From the NCBI GenBank assembly GCA_002361615.1, contig DETK01000021.1, forward strand, positions 6,355 through 57,237: a stretch of DNA of 50,883 nucleotides, given 5' to 3'. Source of the DNA: Bacteroidales bacterium UBA3290 (GTDB lineage: Bacteria > Bacteroidota > Bacteroidia > Bacteroidales > UBA932). The notes under the pieces are model-generated. The model had not been told where the DNA came from, did not search any database, and was given only the letters and a program-made list of their open reading frames with translations. This document shows positions 6,881-16,693 of the stretch, piece by piece. The position numbers were made by a program, and so were the translations under genes. Position 1 is the first letter of the stretch, and every line of letters starts with the position of its first letter.

Positions 6881-8932
6881 ATGCAGGCCAACATCAAGAA
6901 AATCGGCGTCTTCTACCTGCTCTTCGTGTTGCTCGCGATCGTTTCGGTCGCGCAGATCATCAACCTGCAGTTCATCCACAAACCCGGCCGCAGCTACACC
7001 ACCAAGACCGTCCGGGAAGACGTCCTCCCCTGCACCCGCGGCAGCATCCTGGCCGACGACGGCCGCTACCTGGCCTTCTCCATTCCGGAATACCGCATGG
7101 GCATGGACTGCGTCCAGCCCGACTCCGCCGTCTTCGCCAAAGGCATCGACTCGCTGGCCATCTGCCTGGCCGACTTCTACAAGGACAAGAAAGCCGCCCA
7201 ATACAAGAAAGAGATCGTGGAACGCCGCAAGGAAGGCCTTTCCGGCGGTCGCCGCTATATGTTCCTCAACCGCCGTCTGCTGACCTACCAGGAGATGAAA
7301 CTGGTCTCCTCCTTCCCCATCCTCCGTGAAGGCCGCGCCCGCGGCGGACGCGATGAGGTGAAGGTCGACCACCGCACCTATCCCTACGGCCGCCTGGGCT
7401 TCCGTACCCTCGGTTACATCAAGGACCAGAGCGAGATTCCGACCATCGGCATCGAAGGCAGCTGCGACACCATCCTGCGCGGCACCGACGGCCTGCAGCC
7501 GATGCGCCTGACCGAAGGCCGCAACTGGATCGTGGACACCGACCGGGAAACCATCCAGCCCGTGGACGGCATCGACGTACAGCTCACCCTCGACATCGAC
7601 ATGCAGGACATGGCGCAGAACGCCCTGATCAGCGTGCTGAGCAAGACCACCGAGGTACACGCCGGCACTGTCGTGGTGATGGAGGTGGCCACCGGCGAAG
7701 TCAAGGCCATGGTCAACCTGGAGAAAGACGGCAAGGGCGGTTTCGATGAAACCTACAACTACGCCATCGGCCGCAAGGGCGAACCGGGCTCCGTGTTCAA
7801 GTGCGCGACCCTGACCACCCTGCTCGAAGACAAGAAAGTCACCCTCGATACGGAGATTCCGGCCATCGTGACCTGGAACTACGGCGGCGGCAAGCCGTTC
7901 GTAGACCACTATCTCGACCGCTACAGCACGATTTCCGTCAAGCGCGGCTTCGAAATCTCCTCGAACAATGTGTTCCGTATCCTGGCAGCCCGCAACTACG
8001 ACAAGAATCCGAAGGAGTTCCTCGACAAGCTCACCAACGAACGGCGCATCACCTACGACTTCCCGTTCGAACTCAACGGCATGGCCAAGGCCAACCTGAA
8101 AGATCCGGAAGTCACCACGGGAAGGGCCGCCTGGAACATGAAGGACCTCCCGCAGATAGCCATGGGCTACACCGTGGAGATCACCCCGCTCCATACGCTG
8201 AACTTCTACAACGCCATCGCCAACGAAGGCGTGATGATGCGCCCCCATCTGGTGCGCAATTACCAGAAGGATGGTCAGATCCTCCAGGAATTCAGGCCCG
8301 AGAAGATCGGAACCGTCTGCAGCAAGGAGACGGCGCACGAAGTCTGGAAGGCCATGCGCGGCGTGGTTGAATCGGAAGGCGGCACGGGCTACCGCGTATT
8401 CAAGGGCTGTCCTGTGGGCGTAGCCGGCAAGACGGGCACAGCCCGTATCGTGTTCCCCAACACCGGACGCTACGAAGACCGGGCCGGCCACAAGATGCAC
8501 CAGGCCACCTTCGTAGGTTTCTTCCCCTCCGACGCTCCCAAATACTCGATGATCGTAGTGGTCTATTCCGAACCGACTTTCGGCAACTTCTACGGCGCCA
8601 CCTGGAGCGGCCCTGTGTTCCGCCAGGTCGCCGAACAGATCTACGCCAACTCGATCGACTGGCAGGAACCGCTCCCCCGCAAGGGTGCGATGCCCGAAGG
8701 CGACGACTACCTGATGCTCCAGGGCCGCGAAGACATCCGGCTCGGCCTGGTGCCCAACGTCAAGGGCCTGGGCCTGCGTGAAGCGGTCGCCCTGCTCGAG
8801 AAAGCGGATTACGAAGTTTCCTTCGAAGGCCACGGTGTCGTGGCCAGCCAGACGCCGGCCCCGGGCGACACGGCCCGTTCCCGTCAGATTACCCTCATCC
8901 TCAAAGAACAGTATACCCATGAGACTCAATAA
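6881..8932 (+). CDS. ftsI: Septal peptidoglycan transpeptidase (PBP3/FtsI), with PASTA domain
   Basis: Class B penicillin-binding protein that cross-links septal peptidoglycan together with FtsW. From ATG 6881 it is 683 aa: a membrane anchor (IGVFYLLFVLLAIVSVAQII), the PBP dimer domain, then the transpeptidase domain with SxxK at Ser304-Lys307 (SVFK), SxN at 360-362 (SSN) and KTG at 517-519. The C-terminus holds one PASTA domain (VPNVKGLGLREAVALLEKA...). A TTG at 6863 would extend it by six residues into ftsL; ATG is preferred. The C-terminal PASTA overlaps the murE start by 14 bp. Confidence 0.95.
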   Translation: MQANIKKIGVFYLLFVLLAIVSVAQIINLQFIHKPGRSYTTKTVREDVLPCTRGSILADDGRYLAFSIPEYRMGMDCVQPDSAVFAKGIDSLAICLADFYKDKKAAQYKKEIVERRKEGLSGGRRYMFLNRRLLTYQEMKLVSSFPILREGRARGGRDEVKVDHRTYPYGRLGFRTLGYIKDQSEIPTIGIEGSCDTILRGTDGLQPMRLTEGRNWIVDTDRETIQPVDGIDVQLTLDIDMQDMAQNALISVLSKTTEVHAGTVVVMEVATGEVKAMVNLEKDGKGGFDETYNYAIGRKGEPGSVFKCATLTTLLEDKKVTLDTEIPAIVTWNYGGGKPFVDHYLDRYSTISVKRGFEISSNNVFRILAARNYDKNPKEFLDKLTNERRITYDFPFELNGMAKANLKDPEVTTGRAAWNMKDLPQIAMGYTVEITPLHTLNFYNAIANEGVMMRPHLVRNYQKDGQILQEFRPEKIGTVCSKETAHEVWKAMRGVVESEGGTGYRVFKGCPVGVAGKTGTARIVFPNTGRYEDRAGHKMHQATFVGFFPSDAPKYSMIVVVYSEPTFGNFYGATWSGPVFRQVAEQIYANSIDWQEPLPRKGAMPEGDDYLMLQGREDIRLGLVPNVKGLGLREAVALLEKADYEVSFEGHGVVASQTPAPGDTARSRQITLILKEQYTHETQ

Positions 8933-10379
8933 AGTATTGCAAGGCATCGATGTAGTGGCCACCCGCGGTGACCTGGAACGCGAGATCGAAGAACTGACCT
9001 TCGACTCACGCACCTGCCGCCCCGGTTCGCTGTTCATCGCCGTACCCGGCACGGAAGCCGACGGACACCGGTTCATCGGCAAAGCCGTCGAAGCCGGCGC
9101 CACGGCCGTCATCTACCAGAACGACACGCCCGGTCTGGAAGCGATGGAAGGCGTCACGCTGGTGAAAGTAGCCGACAGCCGCCGCGCCCTGGCGCTGGCC
9201 GCCGACAACTGGTTCGACCACCCTTCCGGCAAACTGCATCTGGTGGGCATCACCGGTACCAACGGCAAGACGACCACCGTCACGCTGCTCTACAACCTGT
9301 TCACCGACCTGGGCTGGAGCTGCGGCCTGATCTCCACCATCGCCAACTACATTGACGGCGAGCGGCTGGAGACCTCCCACACCACCCCCGACCCCATCGA
9401 GCTCAACAGCCTGCTCGCCCGGATGGTGGACAAGGGCTGCTCCTACTGCTTCATGGAGGTCAGTTCCCACTCCGTGGACCAGGAGCGGATCGCCGGTCTG
9501 GAATTCAAGGTCGCCATCTTCTCCAACCTGACGCACGACCACCTGGACTACCACAAGACCTTCGCCGCCTACCGCGACTGCAAGAAGCGCTTCTTCGACA
9601 ATCTCCCGAAAAGCGCCTATGCACTCGTGAATGTCGACGACCGCAACGGCGAGGTCATGGTGCAGAACACCGTTGCCCAGGTACGGACCTATGCCTGCAA
9701 ACGCATGGCCGATTTCCGCTGCAAGATCGTGGAGGAGAGCCTGGAAGGAATGCTCGTAAGCATTAACGGCACCCAGGTCTGGACCCGCTTCATCGGCGCG
9801 CACAACGCCTACAACCTGCTGGCCGTCTATGCGACGGCCGTGCTGCTGGGCGCCAAACCCGAAGAAGTGCTGGTCAAGATGAGTGCGCTCGGCCCCGTGG
9901 CCGGCCGGCTCGACTTCCTGCGCGGCGGCAACGACCTGACGGCTGTCGTGGACTACTCCCACACCCCCGATGCCCTGGAGAACGCACTGCGCACGCTCCG
10001 CGAAACGGCCCGCGACCGGATGCTGGTCTGCGTCTTCGGCTGCGGAGGCAACCGAGACCGCACCAAGCGCCCCGAGATGGGGGCCATCGCGGCCAAATAC
10101 GCCGACCGCGTCGTGGTCACTTCCGACAATCCGCGCCACGAGGATCCGGACGAGATCATCCGTGAGATCCGCGCCGGCATGGACACGGCCGCCCGTGCGA
10201 AGAGCCTCTTCCTGACCGACCGCCGGGAAGCTATCCGCACGGCGCTGATGACCGCTCCCCAGGGCGCCGTCATCCTGGTGGCCGGCAAGGGACACGAAGA
10301 CTACCAGATCATCGGCGACGTGAAGACCCACTTCGACGACAAGGAAGTGATTGCGGAAACCTTTGAAGAAATGAAATAA
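8919..10379 (+). CDS. murE: UDP-MurNAc-tripeptide synthetase, meso-DAP type
   Basis: Adds the third residue of the stem peptide to UDP-MurNAc-L-Ala-D-Glu. The 486-aa enzyme starts at ATG 8919 (MRLNKVLQGI), inside the ftsI 3' end; the frame is open further upstream but that part is only the ftsI shadow. It has the ATP-binding motif GITGTNGKTTT, the central-domain SSHSVDQERI segment and the C-terminal DNPR motif (TSDNPRHEDP), which in known MurE enzymes marks meso-diaminopimelate as substrate. mraY follows after 12 bp. Confidence 0.96.
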   Translation: MRLNKVLQGIDVVATRGDLEREIEELTFDSRTCRPGSLFIAVPGTEADGHRFIGKAVEAGATAVIYQNDTPGLEAMEGVTLVKVADSRRALALAADNWFDHPSGKLHLVGITGTNGKTTTVTLLYNLFTDLGWSCGLISTIANYIDGERLETSHTTPDPIELNSLLARMVDKGCSYCFMEVSSHSVDQERIAGLEFKVAIFSNLTHDHLDYHKTFAAYRDCKKRFFDNLPKSAYALVNVDDRNGEVMVQNTVAQVRTYACKRMADFRCKIVEESLEGMLVSINGTQVWTRFIGAHNAYNLLAVYATAVLLGAKPEEVLVKMSALGPVAGRLDFLRGGNDLTAVVDYSHTPDALENALRTLRETARDRMLVCVFGCGGNRDRTKRPEMGAIAAKYADRVVVTSDNPRHEDPDEIIREIRAGMDTAARAKSLFLTDRREAIRTALMTAPQGAVILVAGKGHEDYQIIGDVKTHFDDKEVIAETFEEMK

Positions 10380-10391
10380 AGGAGAAAGGAC

Positions 10392-11582
10392 ATGCTCTAT
10401 CACCTGTTTGAATACCTGAACAATGCGGGGATCGACTTCCCGGGCGCCGGCCTGATGCAATACATCTCGTTCCGTGCCATCAGCTGCGCCGTAATCGCCA
10501 TCCTCACCTCGATGCTCGTGGGCAAGAAGATCATCGACCGGCTGCAGAAGAAGCAGATCGGCGAGACCATCCGCGACCTCGGCCTGGAAGGACAGCTCCA
10601 GAAGAAAGGCACCCCCACGATGGGCGGCATCATCATCCTGATCTCCATCCTGGTCCCGATCCTGCTATTCGGCAACCTGGCCAACACCAACGTGCAGCTG
10701 CTGATCCTGACGACGGTGTGGCTCGGCGCCCTGGGCTTCATCGACGACTACATCAAAGTATTCAAGCACAACAAGGAAGGCCTCAACGGCAAATACAAGA
10801 TCGTCGGGCAGGTGCTGCTCGGTCTGATCGTGGGCCTTACCCTCTACTTCACTTCGGAACAGGGCGTGAGCTACAGCCGCACCACCATCCCTTTCGTCAA
10901 GGGCAATGAATTCGACTACAAATGGCTGATTCCCTTCTCCGGACAATTCGTCCGGGCACTGCAGGGCGGCCTCTATGTACTGGTGATCATCTTCATCATC
11001 ACCGCCTGCTCCAACGGTACCAACCTGACCGACGGCATGGACGGCCTGGCGGCCGGTGTCTCGGCCATCGTGGGCGCCACGCTCGGTGTGCTGGCCTACG
11101 TTTCGGGCCACGCCGGCTTCGCCGAATACCTCAACATCATGTTCCTGCCCAACATCGGTGAGGTCACCGTCTATGTGTGCTGTTTCGTGGGAGCCTTGCT
11201 GGGCTTCCTGTGGTACAATGCTTTCCCGGCCCAGGTGTTCATGGGCGACACGGGCAGCCTTGCCCTGGGCGGCATCATCGGCGTACTCGCCATTGTCATC
11301 CGGAAGGAATTGCTGCTCCCCATCCTCTGCGGCATTTTCCTGGTGGAGAGCCTCTCGGTCATCATCCAGCGATTCTATTTCAAATATACCAAGAAGAAAA
11401 CCGGAACGGGCGTGCGGGTGTTCCGCATGTCGCCGCTCCATCACCACTACCAGAAGGAGAATCCCGACGCCCTGATCCAGACGCCGCACCGCATCCAGCC
11501 TGAGAACAAGATCGTCGTCCGGTTCTGGATCATCTCCATCATCCTGGCAGTCATCACCATCGTAACCTTGAAAATCCGATAA
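10392..11582 (+). CDS. mraY: Phospho-MurNAc-pentapeptide transferase
   Basis: Integral membrane enzyme that makes lipid I from UDP-MurNAc-pentapeptide and undecaprenyl phosphate. The 396-aa protein has many hydrophobic helices, the Asp-Asp pair in GFIDDYIKVFK, the NLTDGMDGLAAG nucleotide/metal motif, MGDTGSLALGG, and the HHHYQ motif (SPLHHHYQKE) near the C-terminus. It is slightly longer than the E. coli enzyme, because of an insert around residues 155-195, as in other Bacteroidota. A purine-rich AAAGGAGAAAGG precedes the ATG. Confidence 0.96.
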   Translation: MLYHLFEYLNNAGIDFPGAGLMQYISFRAISCAVIAILTSMLVGKKIIDRLQKKQIGETIRDLGLEGQLQKKGTPTMGGIIILISILVPILLFGNLANTNVQLLILTTVWLGALGFIDDYIKVFKHNKEGLNGKYKIVGQVLLGLIVGLTLYFTSEQGVSYSRTTIPFVKGNEFDYKWLIPFSGQFVRALQGGLYVLVIIFIITACSNGTNLTDGMDGLAAGVSAIVGATLGVLAYVSGHAGFAEYLNIMFLPNIGEVTVYVCCFVGALLGFLWYNAFPAQVFMGDTGSLALGGIIGVLAIVIRKELLLPILCGIFLVESLSVIIQRFYFKYTKKKTGTGVRVFRMSPLHHHYQKENPDALIQTPHRIQPENKIVVRFWIISIILAVITIVTLKIR

Positions 11583-11584
11583 AC

Positions 11585-12919
11585 ATGAAAAAAGCAGTCA
11601 TTCTCGGCGGCGGCGAAAGCGGCGTAGGCGCAGCGGTACTGGCCAAAGTCCAGCACTTCGACACCTTCCTGTCGGACAGCGGTTCCCTGAAAGAGAACTT
11701 CCGCAGCGAATTGCAGAAATGGGACATCCCCTTCGAGGAAGGCGGCCACAGCGCCGACCGTATCCTCGGAGCAGACCTCGTGATCAAGAGCCCCGGTATC
11801 CCGGAGACCGCTCCGCTGGTGGTAAAGCTCCACGAACAGGGCACACCCGTCATCTCCGAGATCGAGTTCGCCGGCTACTACGACACGGCGAAGAAAATCT
11901 GCATCACCGGCAGCAACGGCAAGACCACGACCACCTCGCTCATCTACTATCTCCTGCAGAACGCAGGCCTGAACGTAGGTCTGGGCGGCAACATCGGGAA
12001 GAGCTACGCCATGCAGGTGGCCACGGAGAAACACGATATCTATGTGCTGGAGCTCAGTAGTTTCCAGCTCGACGGCATGTACGACTTCAAAGCCGACATC
12101 GCCGTGCTGATGAACATCACGCCCGACCATCTGGACCGCTACGACCACTGCTTCCAGAACTACATCAACGCCAAGTTCCGCATCACGCGCAACATGCGTC
12201 CCGAAGACTGCTTCATCTTCTGCAACGACGACGAGGTGACCATCGGCGAACTCAACAAGATCGTGATCCAGGCCCAGAAACTGCCGTTCACCCAGAACGG
12301 CATCGTGGAGGAAGGCGCCTGGCTGGAAGACGACCGGATGCGCGTCCGCTACCAGGGCGACGAGTTCGACATCCTGGTGAACGAACTCTCGCTGGAAGGC
12401 CGCCACAATGTGTACAATTCCATGGCTGCTGCCATCACCGGCAAGATCATGAAAGTCACCAACGAGACCATCCGCCGGTCGCTCACCACTTTCGAAGGGG
12501 TGGAACACCGGATGGAGAAAGTCCTCTCGGTAGGCGGCGTACTCTATATCAACGACTCGAAGGCCACCAACGTCAACTCGACCTGGTATGCCCTCGAGAG
12601 CGTCCAGACCCCGATCGTCCTGATCCTGGGCGGAACCGACAAGGGCAACGACTATGCGCCCATCGCCGACCTGGTACGCGAGAAAGTCAAGGCCATCGTC
12701 TGTCTGGGTGTGGACAACAAGAAGATCCACGATTTCTTCGGCAGCATCGTACCGACCATCTGCGACACCCTTTCCGCCGGGGAATGCGTCCAAAAATGCG
12801 CCGAGCTGGCCGCGCCGGGCGACACCGTGCTGCTGAGCCCCTGCTGCGCCAGCTTCGACCTGTTCAAGAACTATGAAGACCGTGGCCGCCAGTTCAAGGA
12901 GGCGGTCCGCAAGCTGTAG
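11585..12919 (+). CDS. murD: UDP-MurNAc-L-alanine:D-glutamate ligase
   Basis: Cytoplasmic Mur ligase adding D-Glu. The 444-aa product begins with a Rossmann-like MKKAVILGGGESGVGAAV, followed by the ATP motif CITGSNGKTTTT at about residue 100, LELSSFQLDGM, and NITPDHLDRYD in the central domain, and ends with the C-terminal ligase domain (INDSKATNVNSTWYAL; LLSPCCASFDLF). Starts 2 bp after mraY; ftsW starts 3 bp after its stop. Confidence 0.96.
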   Translation: MKKAVILGGGESGVGAAVLAKVQHFDTFLSDSGSLKENFRSELQKWDIPFEEGGHSADRILGADLVIKSPGIPETAPLVVKLHEQGTPVISEIEFAGYYDTAKKICITGSNGKTTTTSLIYYLLQNAGLNVGLGGNIGKSYAMQVATEKHDIYVLELSSFQLDGMYDFKADIAVLMNITPDHLDRYDHCFQNYINAKFRITRNMRPEDCFIFCNDDEVTIGELNKIVIQAQKLPFTQNGIVEEGAWLEDDRMRVRYQGDEFDILVNELSLEGRHNVYNSMAAAITGKIMKVTNETIRRSLTTFEGVEHRMEKVLSVGGVLYINDSKATNVNSTWYALESVQTPIVLILGGTDKGNDYAPIADLVREKVKAIVCLGVDNKKIHDFFGSIVPTICDTLSAGECVQKCAELAAPGDTVLLSPCCASFDLFKNYEDRGRQFKEAVRKL

Positions 12920-12922
12920 GCC

Positions 12923-14224
12923 ATGAAAGAATTCTGGAAGCTCAAGGGAGACCGTGTGATCTGGATCATCGTCGTGCTGTTCGCGATGTTCTCGATCGCG
13001 GCCGTGTTCTCGTCGAGCAGCTTCCTGGCCTCCTCGCGCGGCATCAGCAAAGTCGCCATCTTCGCCGAACAGACCAAATCGGTGCTGATGGGCTTCCTGG
13101 CGCTGTTCATCTGCTACCTGATTCCGCTCCGCTTCTACCGCACCTTCTCGTTCGTCCTCTACGGGGTTTCCGTGCTGATGCTCCTGATGCTCTTCGTCCC
13201 GGGACTGCGCGCCGAGATCAACGGCGCCGTCCGCGGCATCAAGATCGCCGGCCATACCTTCCAGGTGTTCGAGTTCGCCAAGATCGGCGTAATCCTCTAC
13301 CTGGCCAGGGCCCTGGAACGCTGGGGAGACGACTTGGCCGACTTCAAGCAGTTCGCCCTGAAGATCCTGCTTCCGGTGGGCGCCGTGTGCCTGCTGATCA
13401 TGCAGAACAGCTTCTCGTCCGCCCTGTTGATCGCCCTGATCACGTTCCTGATCCTGTTCTTCATGAACGTCAGCTTCAAGAACCTGATGATCACGGTCGG
13501 TATCGTTGCGGCAGCGGTCCTGCTGATGTTCCTGACCTACCACGCCTTCTATGCCGGCCGTCCCGAGCGGCTCGAAACTTCGGTAGGTAAGTTGTTCAAC
13601 CGTTTCGGCACGGTGGAGGGACGTCTGACGGCGCACTTCGACAAAGAAGAGGAGAATCTCGAAGGGCTTTCGCAGCGCGAGATCCAGCAGCTCAAGGACA
13701 AGGACCGCCAGAGCGAGAATGCGAAGGTAGCCATCTCCGAGGGCGGCATCTTCGGCAAAGGACCGGGCAAGAGCACCCAGCGCTACTCCCTTTCGATGGC
13801 CTTCTCCGACTTCATCTACGCTTTCATCGTGGAAGAATACGGCCTGATCGGCGGACTTATCGTAATCCTGCTCTATCTGATCTTCCTCTTCCGCTGCATC
13901 CGGCTCTGCCAGCGATGCAAGGCAACCTATTCGAGCGTCCTGATCGTGGGCCTCTCGTTCCTGATCGCGACGCAGGCTTTCCTGCACATCCTGGTCAACG
14001 TGCGGCTCCTCCCGATCACCGGCCATACCCTCCCGCTCATCAGCCACGGCGGTACCGCCTATCTGGTGCTTAGCGGAGCCTTCGGCATGATCCTTTCGGT
14101 TAACCGCCAGCTCGACAAGCAGGACGCGCAGGAGCGTGCCCAGCGCGCGGCCGAAGCCGCCCAGCTGAGCGATACCTATAACTATAATACAACCGATATA
14201 ACCTATACGACTCCCGATGAATAA
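12923..14224 (+). CDS. ftsW: SEDS peptidoglycan glycosyltransferase FtsW
   Basis: Polytopic membrane polymerase that acts with FtsI at the septum. The 433-aa protein has about ten membrane helices and SEDS signatures: GIKIAGHTFQVFEFAKIG, a large periplasmic loop with ISEGGIFGKGPGKS, FSDFIYAFIVEEYGLIGG and the conserved C-terminal LLPITGHTLPLISHGGTAYL. Position between murD and murG and next to ftsI argues for FtsW rather than RodA. The end overlaps murG by 8 bp. Confidence 0.95.
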   Translation: MKEFWKLKGDRVIWIIVVLFAMFSIAAVFSSSSFLASSRGISKVAIFAEQTKSVLMGFLALFICYLIPLRFYRTFSFVLYGVSVLMLLMLFVPGLRAEINGAVRGIKIAGHTFQVFEFAKIGVILYLARALERWGDDLADFKQFALKILLPVGAVCLLIMQNSFSSALLIALITFLILFFMNVSFKNLMITVGIVAAAVLLMFLTYHAFYAGRPERLETSVGKLFNRFGTVEGRLTAHFDKEEENLEGLSQREIQQLKDKDRQSENAKVAISEGGIFGKGPGKSTQRYSLSMAFSDFIYAFIVEEYGLIGGLIVILLYLIFLFRCIRLCQRCKATYSSVLIVGLSFLIATQAFLHILVNVRLLPITGHTLPLISHGGTAYLVLSGAFGMILSVNRQLDKQDAQERAQRAAEAAQLSDTYNYNTTDITYTTPDE

Positions 14225-15323
14225 ACCTCGCATCATCATCAGCGGCGGCGGTACGGGCGGCCACATCTTCCCCGCCCTCTCGATCGCCAACTCCGTCAAG
14301 GAACTCTGCCCCGAAGCGGAAATCCTCTTCGTGGGCGCCATCGGCAAGATGGAGATGGAACGCGTGCCGGCGGCCGGCTACAAGATCATCGGCCTTCCGG
14401 TGGCCGGACTGCAAAGGTCGCTCTCGCTCAAGAACCTGGCCCTGCCCTTCAAGGTGGCCAAGAGCGTGCGCGAAGCGGGCAGGATCATCCAGGAGTTCAA
14501 ACCCGACGTAGCGGTCGGCGTGGGCGGCTTTGCCAGCGCACCGCTGCTGTGGAGCGCTTCGCACAAGGGCATCCCCTGCCTGATCCAGGAACAGAATTCC
14601 TATGCCGGCTTGACCAACAAGATCCTGGGCAAGCGGGCCGCCTGCATCTGCACGGCTTACGAAGGGATGGAACGGTTCTTCCCGGCCGACCGGATCCTGC
14701 TCACCGGCAACCCGATCCGCAAGGAAATCGCCCGGCCTACGGCAGAGCAGCGTGCGGAGGGTTACCAGTTCTACGGTCTGGATCCGCACAAGAAGACGCT
14801 CTTCGTAGTGGGCGGAAGCCTGGGCTGCGGCACCCTCAACCGCGTGATGCGGAACTGGGTAGAGAATCGCGCCGCGGGAGCGGACTACCAGGTGATCTGG
14901 CAGTGCGGCAAATACTACAAGGCCGGCGTGGATGCATTCATGGCGGGCCGCCAGGTACCGAACCTCTTCTACACCGATTTCATCAAACGGATGGACCTGG
15001 CCTACGCCGTAGCCGACCTGCTCGTTTCCCGCGCCGGCGCCGGCACGATCTCCGAACTCTGCGTAGCGGGAAAAGCCACGATCTTCGTTCCTTCTCCCAA
15101 CGTGGCGGAAGACCACCAGACCCACAATGCCATGGCGCTGGTCGAAAAGGACGCAGCGCTGATGGTCCGCGACGCCGATGCCGACGCCAACCTGCTCGAC
15201 ACGGTCGAGGGCCTGCTGCCCGACGAAGCGCGGCTGGCCGACCTGGAAAAGAACATCCTCAAGCTCGCCCGCAAGGACGCTTCCGAAGTGATTGCGCGCG
15301 AAGTCCTCAAACTGGTCAAATAA
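14217..15323 (+). CDS. murG: UDP-GlcNAc:lipid I N-acetylglucosaminyltransferase
   Basis: Peripheral membrane glycosyltransferase (GT28) that forms lipid II. The 368-aa product has the N-terminal glycine-rich loop ISGGGTGGHIFPALSIA, a second loop near VAVGVGGFASAP, GGSLGCGTLN at the start of the C-terminal domain, and the SRAGAGTISEL nucleotide-sugar motif with EDHQTHNA. Note the conserved GGS(L)G loop reads GGSLGCG. It overlaps ftsW by 8 bp and precedes murC by 11 bp. Confidence 0.96.
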   Translation: MNKPRIIISGGGTGGHIFPALSIANSVKELCPEAEILFVGAIGKMEMERVPAAGYKIIGLPVAGLQRSLSLKNLALPFKVAKSVREAGRIIQEFKPDVAVGVGGFASAPLLWSASHKGIPCLIQEQNSYAGLTNKILGKRAACICTAYEGMERFFPADRILLTGNPIRKEIARPTAEQRAEGYQFYGLDPHKKTLFVVGGSLGCGTLNRVMRNWVENRAAGADYQVIWQCGKYYKAGVDAFMAGRQVPNLFYTDFIKRMDLAYAVADLLVSRAGAGTISELCVAGKATIFVPSPNVAEDHQTHNAMALVEKDAALMVRDADADANLLDTVEGLLPDEARLADLEKNILKLARKDASEVIAREVLKLVK

Positions 15324-15334
15324 GGGATAACGAC

Positions 15335-16693
15335 ATGGCATACACCCACTACTACTTCATCGGAATCGGGGGCATCGGCATGAGCGCCATCGCCCGCTAC
15401 TTCAAGCACCAGGGCTACGAGGTCTCGGGCTATGACCGTACGCCCTCAGCCCTCACCCACGCACTGGAGGAGGAAGGCATTTCCGTTCACTATGAAGACG
15501 ACGTGGATGCCATCCCGGCCGACGTGGCGCACACCTTCGTCATCTACACACCCGCCATCCCCGAGGAACTGGGTGAACTGCAGTACGTGCGCAGCCACGG
15601 CTACGCCCTGTGCAAGCGCTCGAAAGCCCTGGGCGAAATCGCTCGCGGACAAGAGTGCCTCGCCGTATCGGGAACGCACGGGAAAACGACCACCAGCACG
15701 CTCCTGGCCCACATCCTAACGCAGTCCGGCGAAGGCTGCAACGCTTTCCTGGGCGGCATCTCGAAGAATTACGATACCAATCTGCTGCTGAGCAGGAACC
15801 CCGTCCTTGTGGCGGAGGCCGACGAATTCGACCGTTCGTTCCTGCAGCTGCACCCGCATATCGCCGTGGTGACGGCTACAGACGCCGACCACCTCGACAT
15901 CTACAGCGACCACGCGCACGTGGTGGAAGCTTTCGGCCAGTTTACCGCGCAAGTCGACGCAGACGGCGCAGTCATCGTCAAAGAAGGCGTCGAAGTGCCG
16001 CTCGAAGAGACCCGTGCCAAGGTCTTCCGGTATGCTTACGACACACCCTGCGACTTCTACGCTTCCGACATCACCCCGCTGCCGGGCGGACGTTTCGACT
16101 TCACGCTCAACTACCCGGGCGGAAGCATCGCCCACTGCAAGGTCGGCGTTCCGGGCTGGGTCAATGTCGAGAACGCCGTCGCCGCTTCGGCCATCGCCCT
16201 GCTGCACGGGACCGCTCCGGAAAAGATCCGCGAGGCCCTCGCCAGCTTCCAGGGCGTGAAGCGCCGCTTCGACATCCACATCGAGACCCCCCGCATCGCC
16301 TACGTCGATGACTATGCGCACCACCCCAACGAAATCAAGGCGGCCATCAGTTCCCTGCGCAACATCTTCCCCGGCCGCAGGCTGACCGGTATCTTCCAGC
16401 CGCATCTGTATACCCGCACGCGCGATTTCGCGCCTGATTTCGCCGAAGCCCTGAGCGGCCTCGACGCCCTCATCCTGCTGCCGATCTACCCGGCACGGGA
16501 AGAGCCCATCCCCGGCGTCACCTCCGACATCATCTTCGACCGCGTGACCATCCCGGACAAGGTGCTCATTCCGAAAGAGCAGCTGATGGAACATCTCCGC
16601 AGCCGCGATCTCGACTGCCTGGTCACCTTCGGCGCCGGCGACGTCGACCGCTTCATCGAACCCATTGAAACCTGGTTGAAATCCCGCTTATGA
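15335..16693 (+). CDS. murC: UDP-MurNAc:L-alanine ligase
   Basis: First Mur ligase of the pathway. From ATG 15335 it is 452 aa: N-terminal FIGIGGIGMSAIARYFK nucleotide-binding fold, ATP motif VSGTHGKTTTSTLL, the central ATDADHLDIYSD segment and C-terminal YAHHPNEIKAAI with the GIFQPHLYTRT motif. The open frame extends far upstream inside murG but only in the wrong frame. The stop overlaps the ftsQ start (ATGA), so the two are translationally coupled. Confidence 0.96.
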   Translation: MAYTHYYFIGIGGIGMSAIARYFKHQGYEVSGYDRTPSALTHALEEEGISVHYEDDVDAIPADVAHTFVIYTPAIPEELGELQYVRSHGYALCKRSKALGEIARGQECLAVSGTHGKTTTSTLLAHILTQSGEGCNAFLGGISKNYDTNLLLSRNPVLVAEADEFDRSFLQLHPHIAVVTATDADHLDIYSDHAHVVEAFGQFTAQVDADGAVIVKEGVEVPLEETRAKVFRYAYDTPCDFYASDITPLPGGRFDFTLNYPGGSIAHCKVGVPGWVNVENAVAASAIALLHGTAPEKIREALASFQGVKRRFDIHIETPRIAYVDDYAHHPNEIKAAISSLRNIFPGRRLTGIFQPHLYTRTRDFAPDFAEALSGLDALILLPIYPAREEPIPGVTSDIIFDRVTIPDKVLIPKEQLMEHLRSRDLDCLVTFGAGDVDRFIEPIETWLKSRL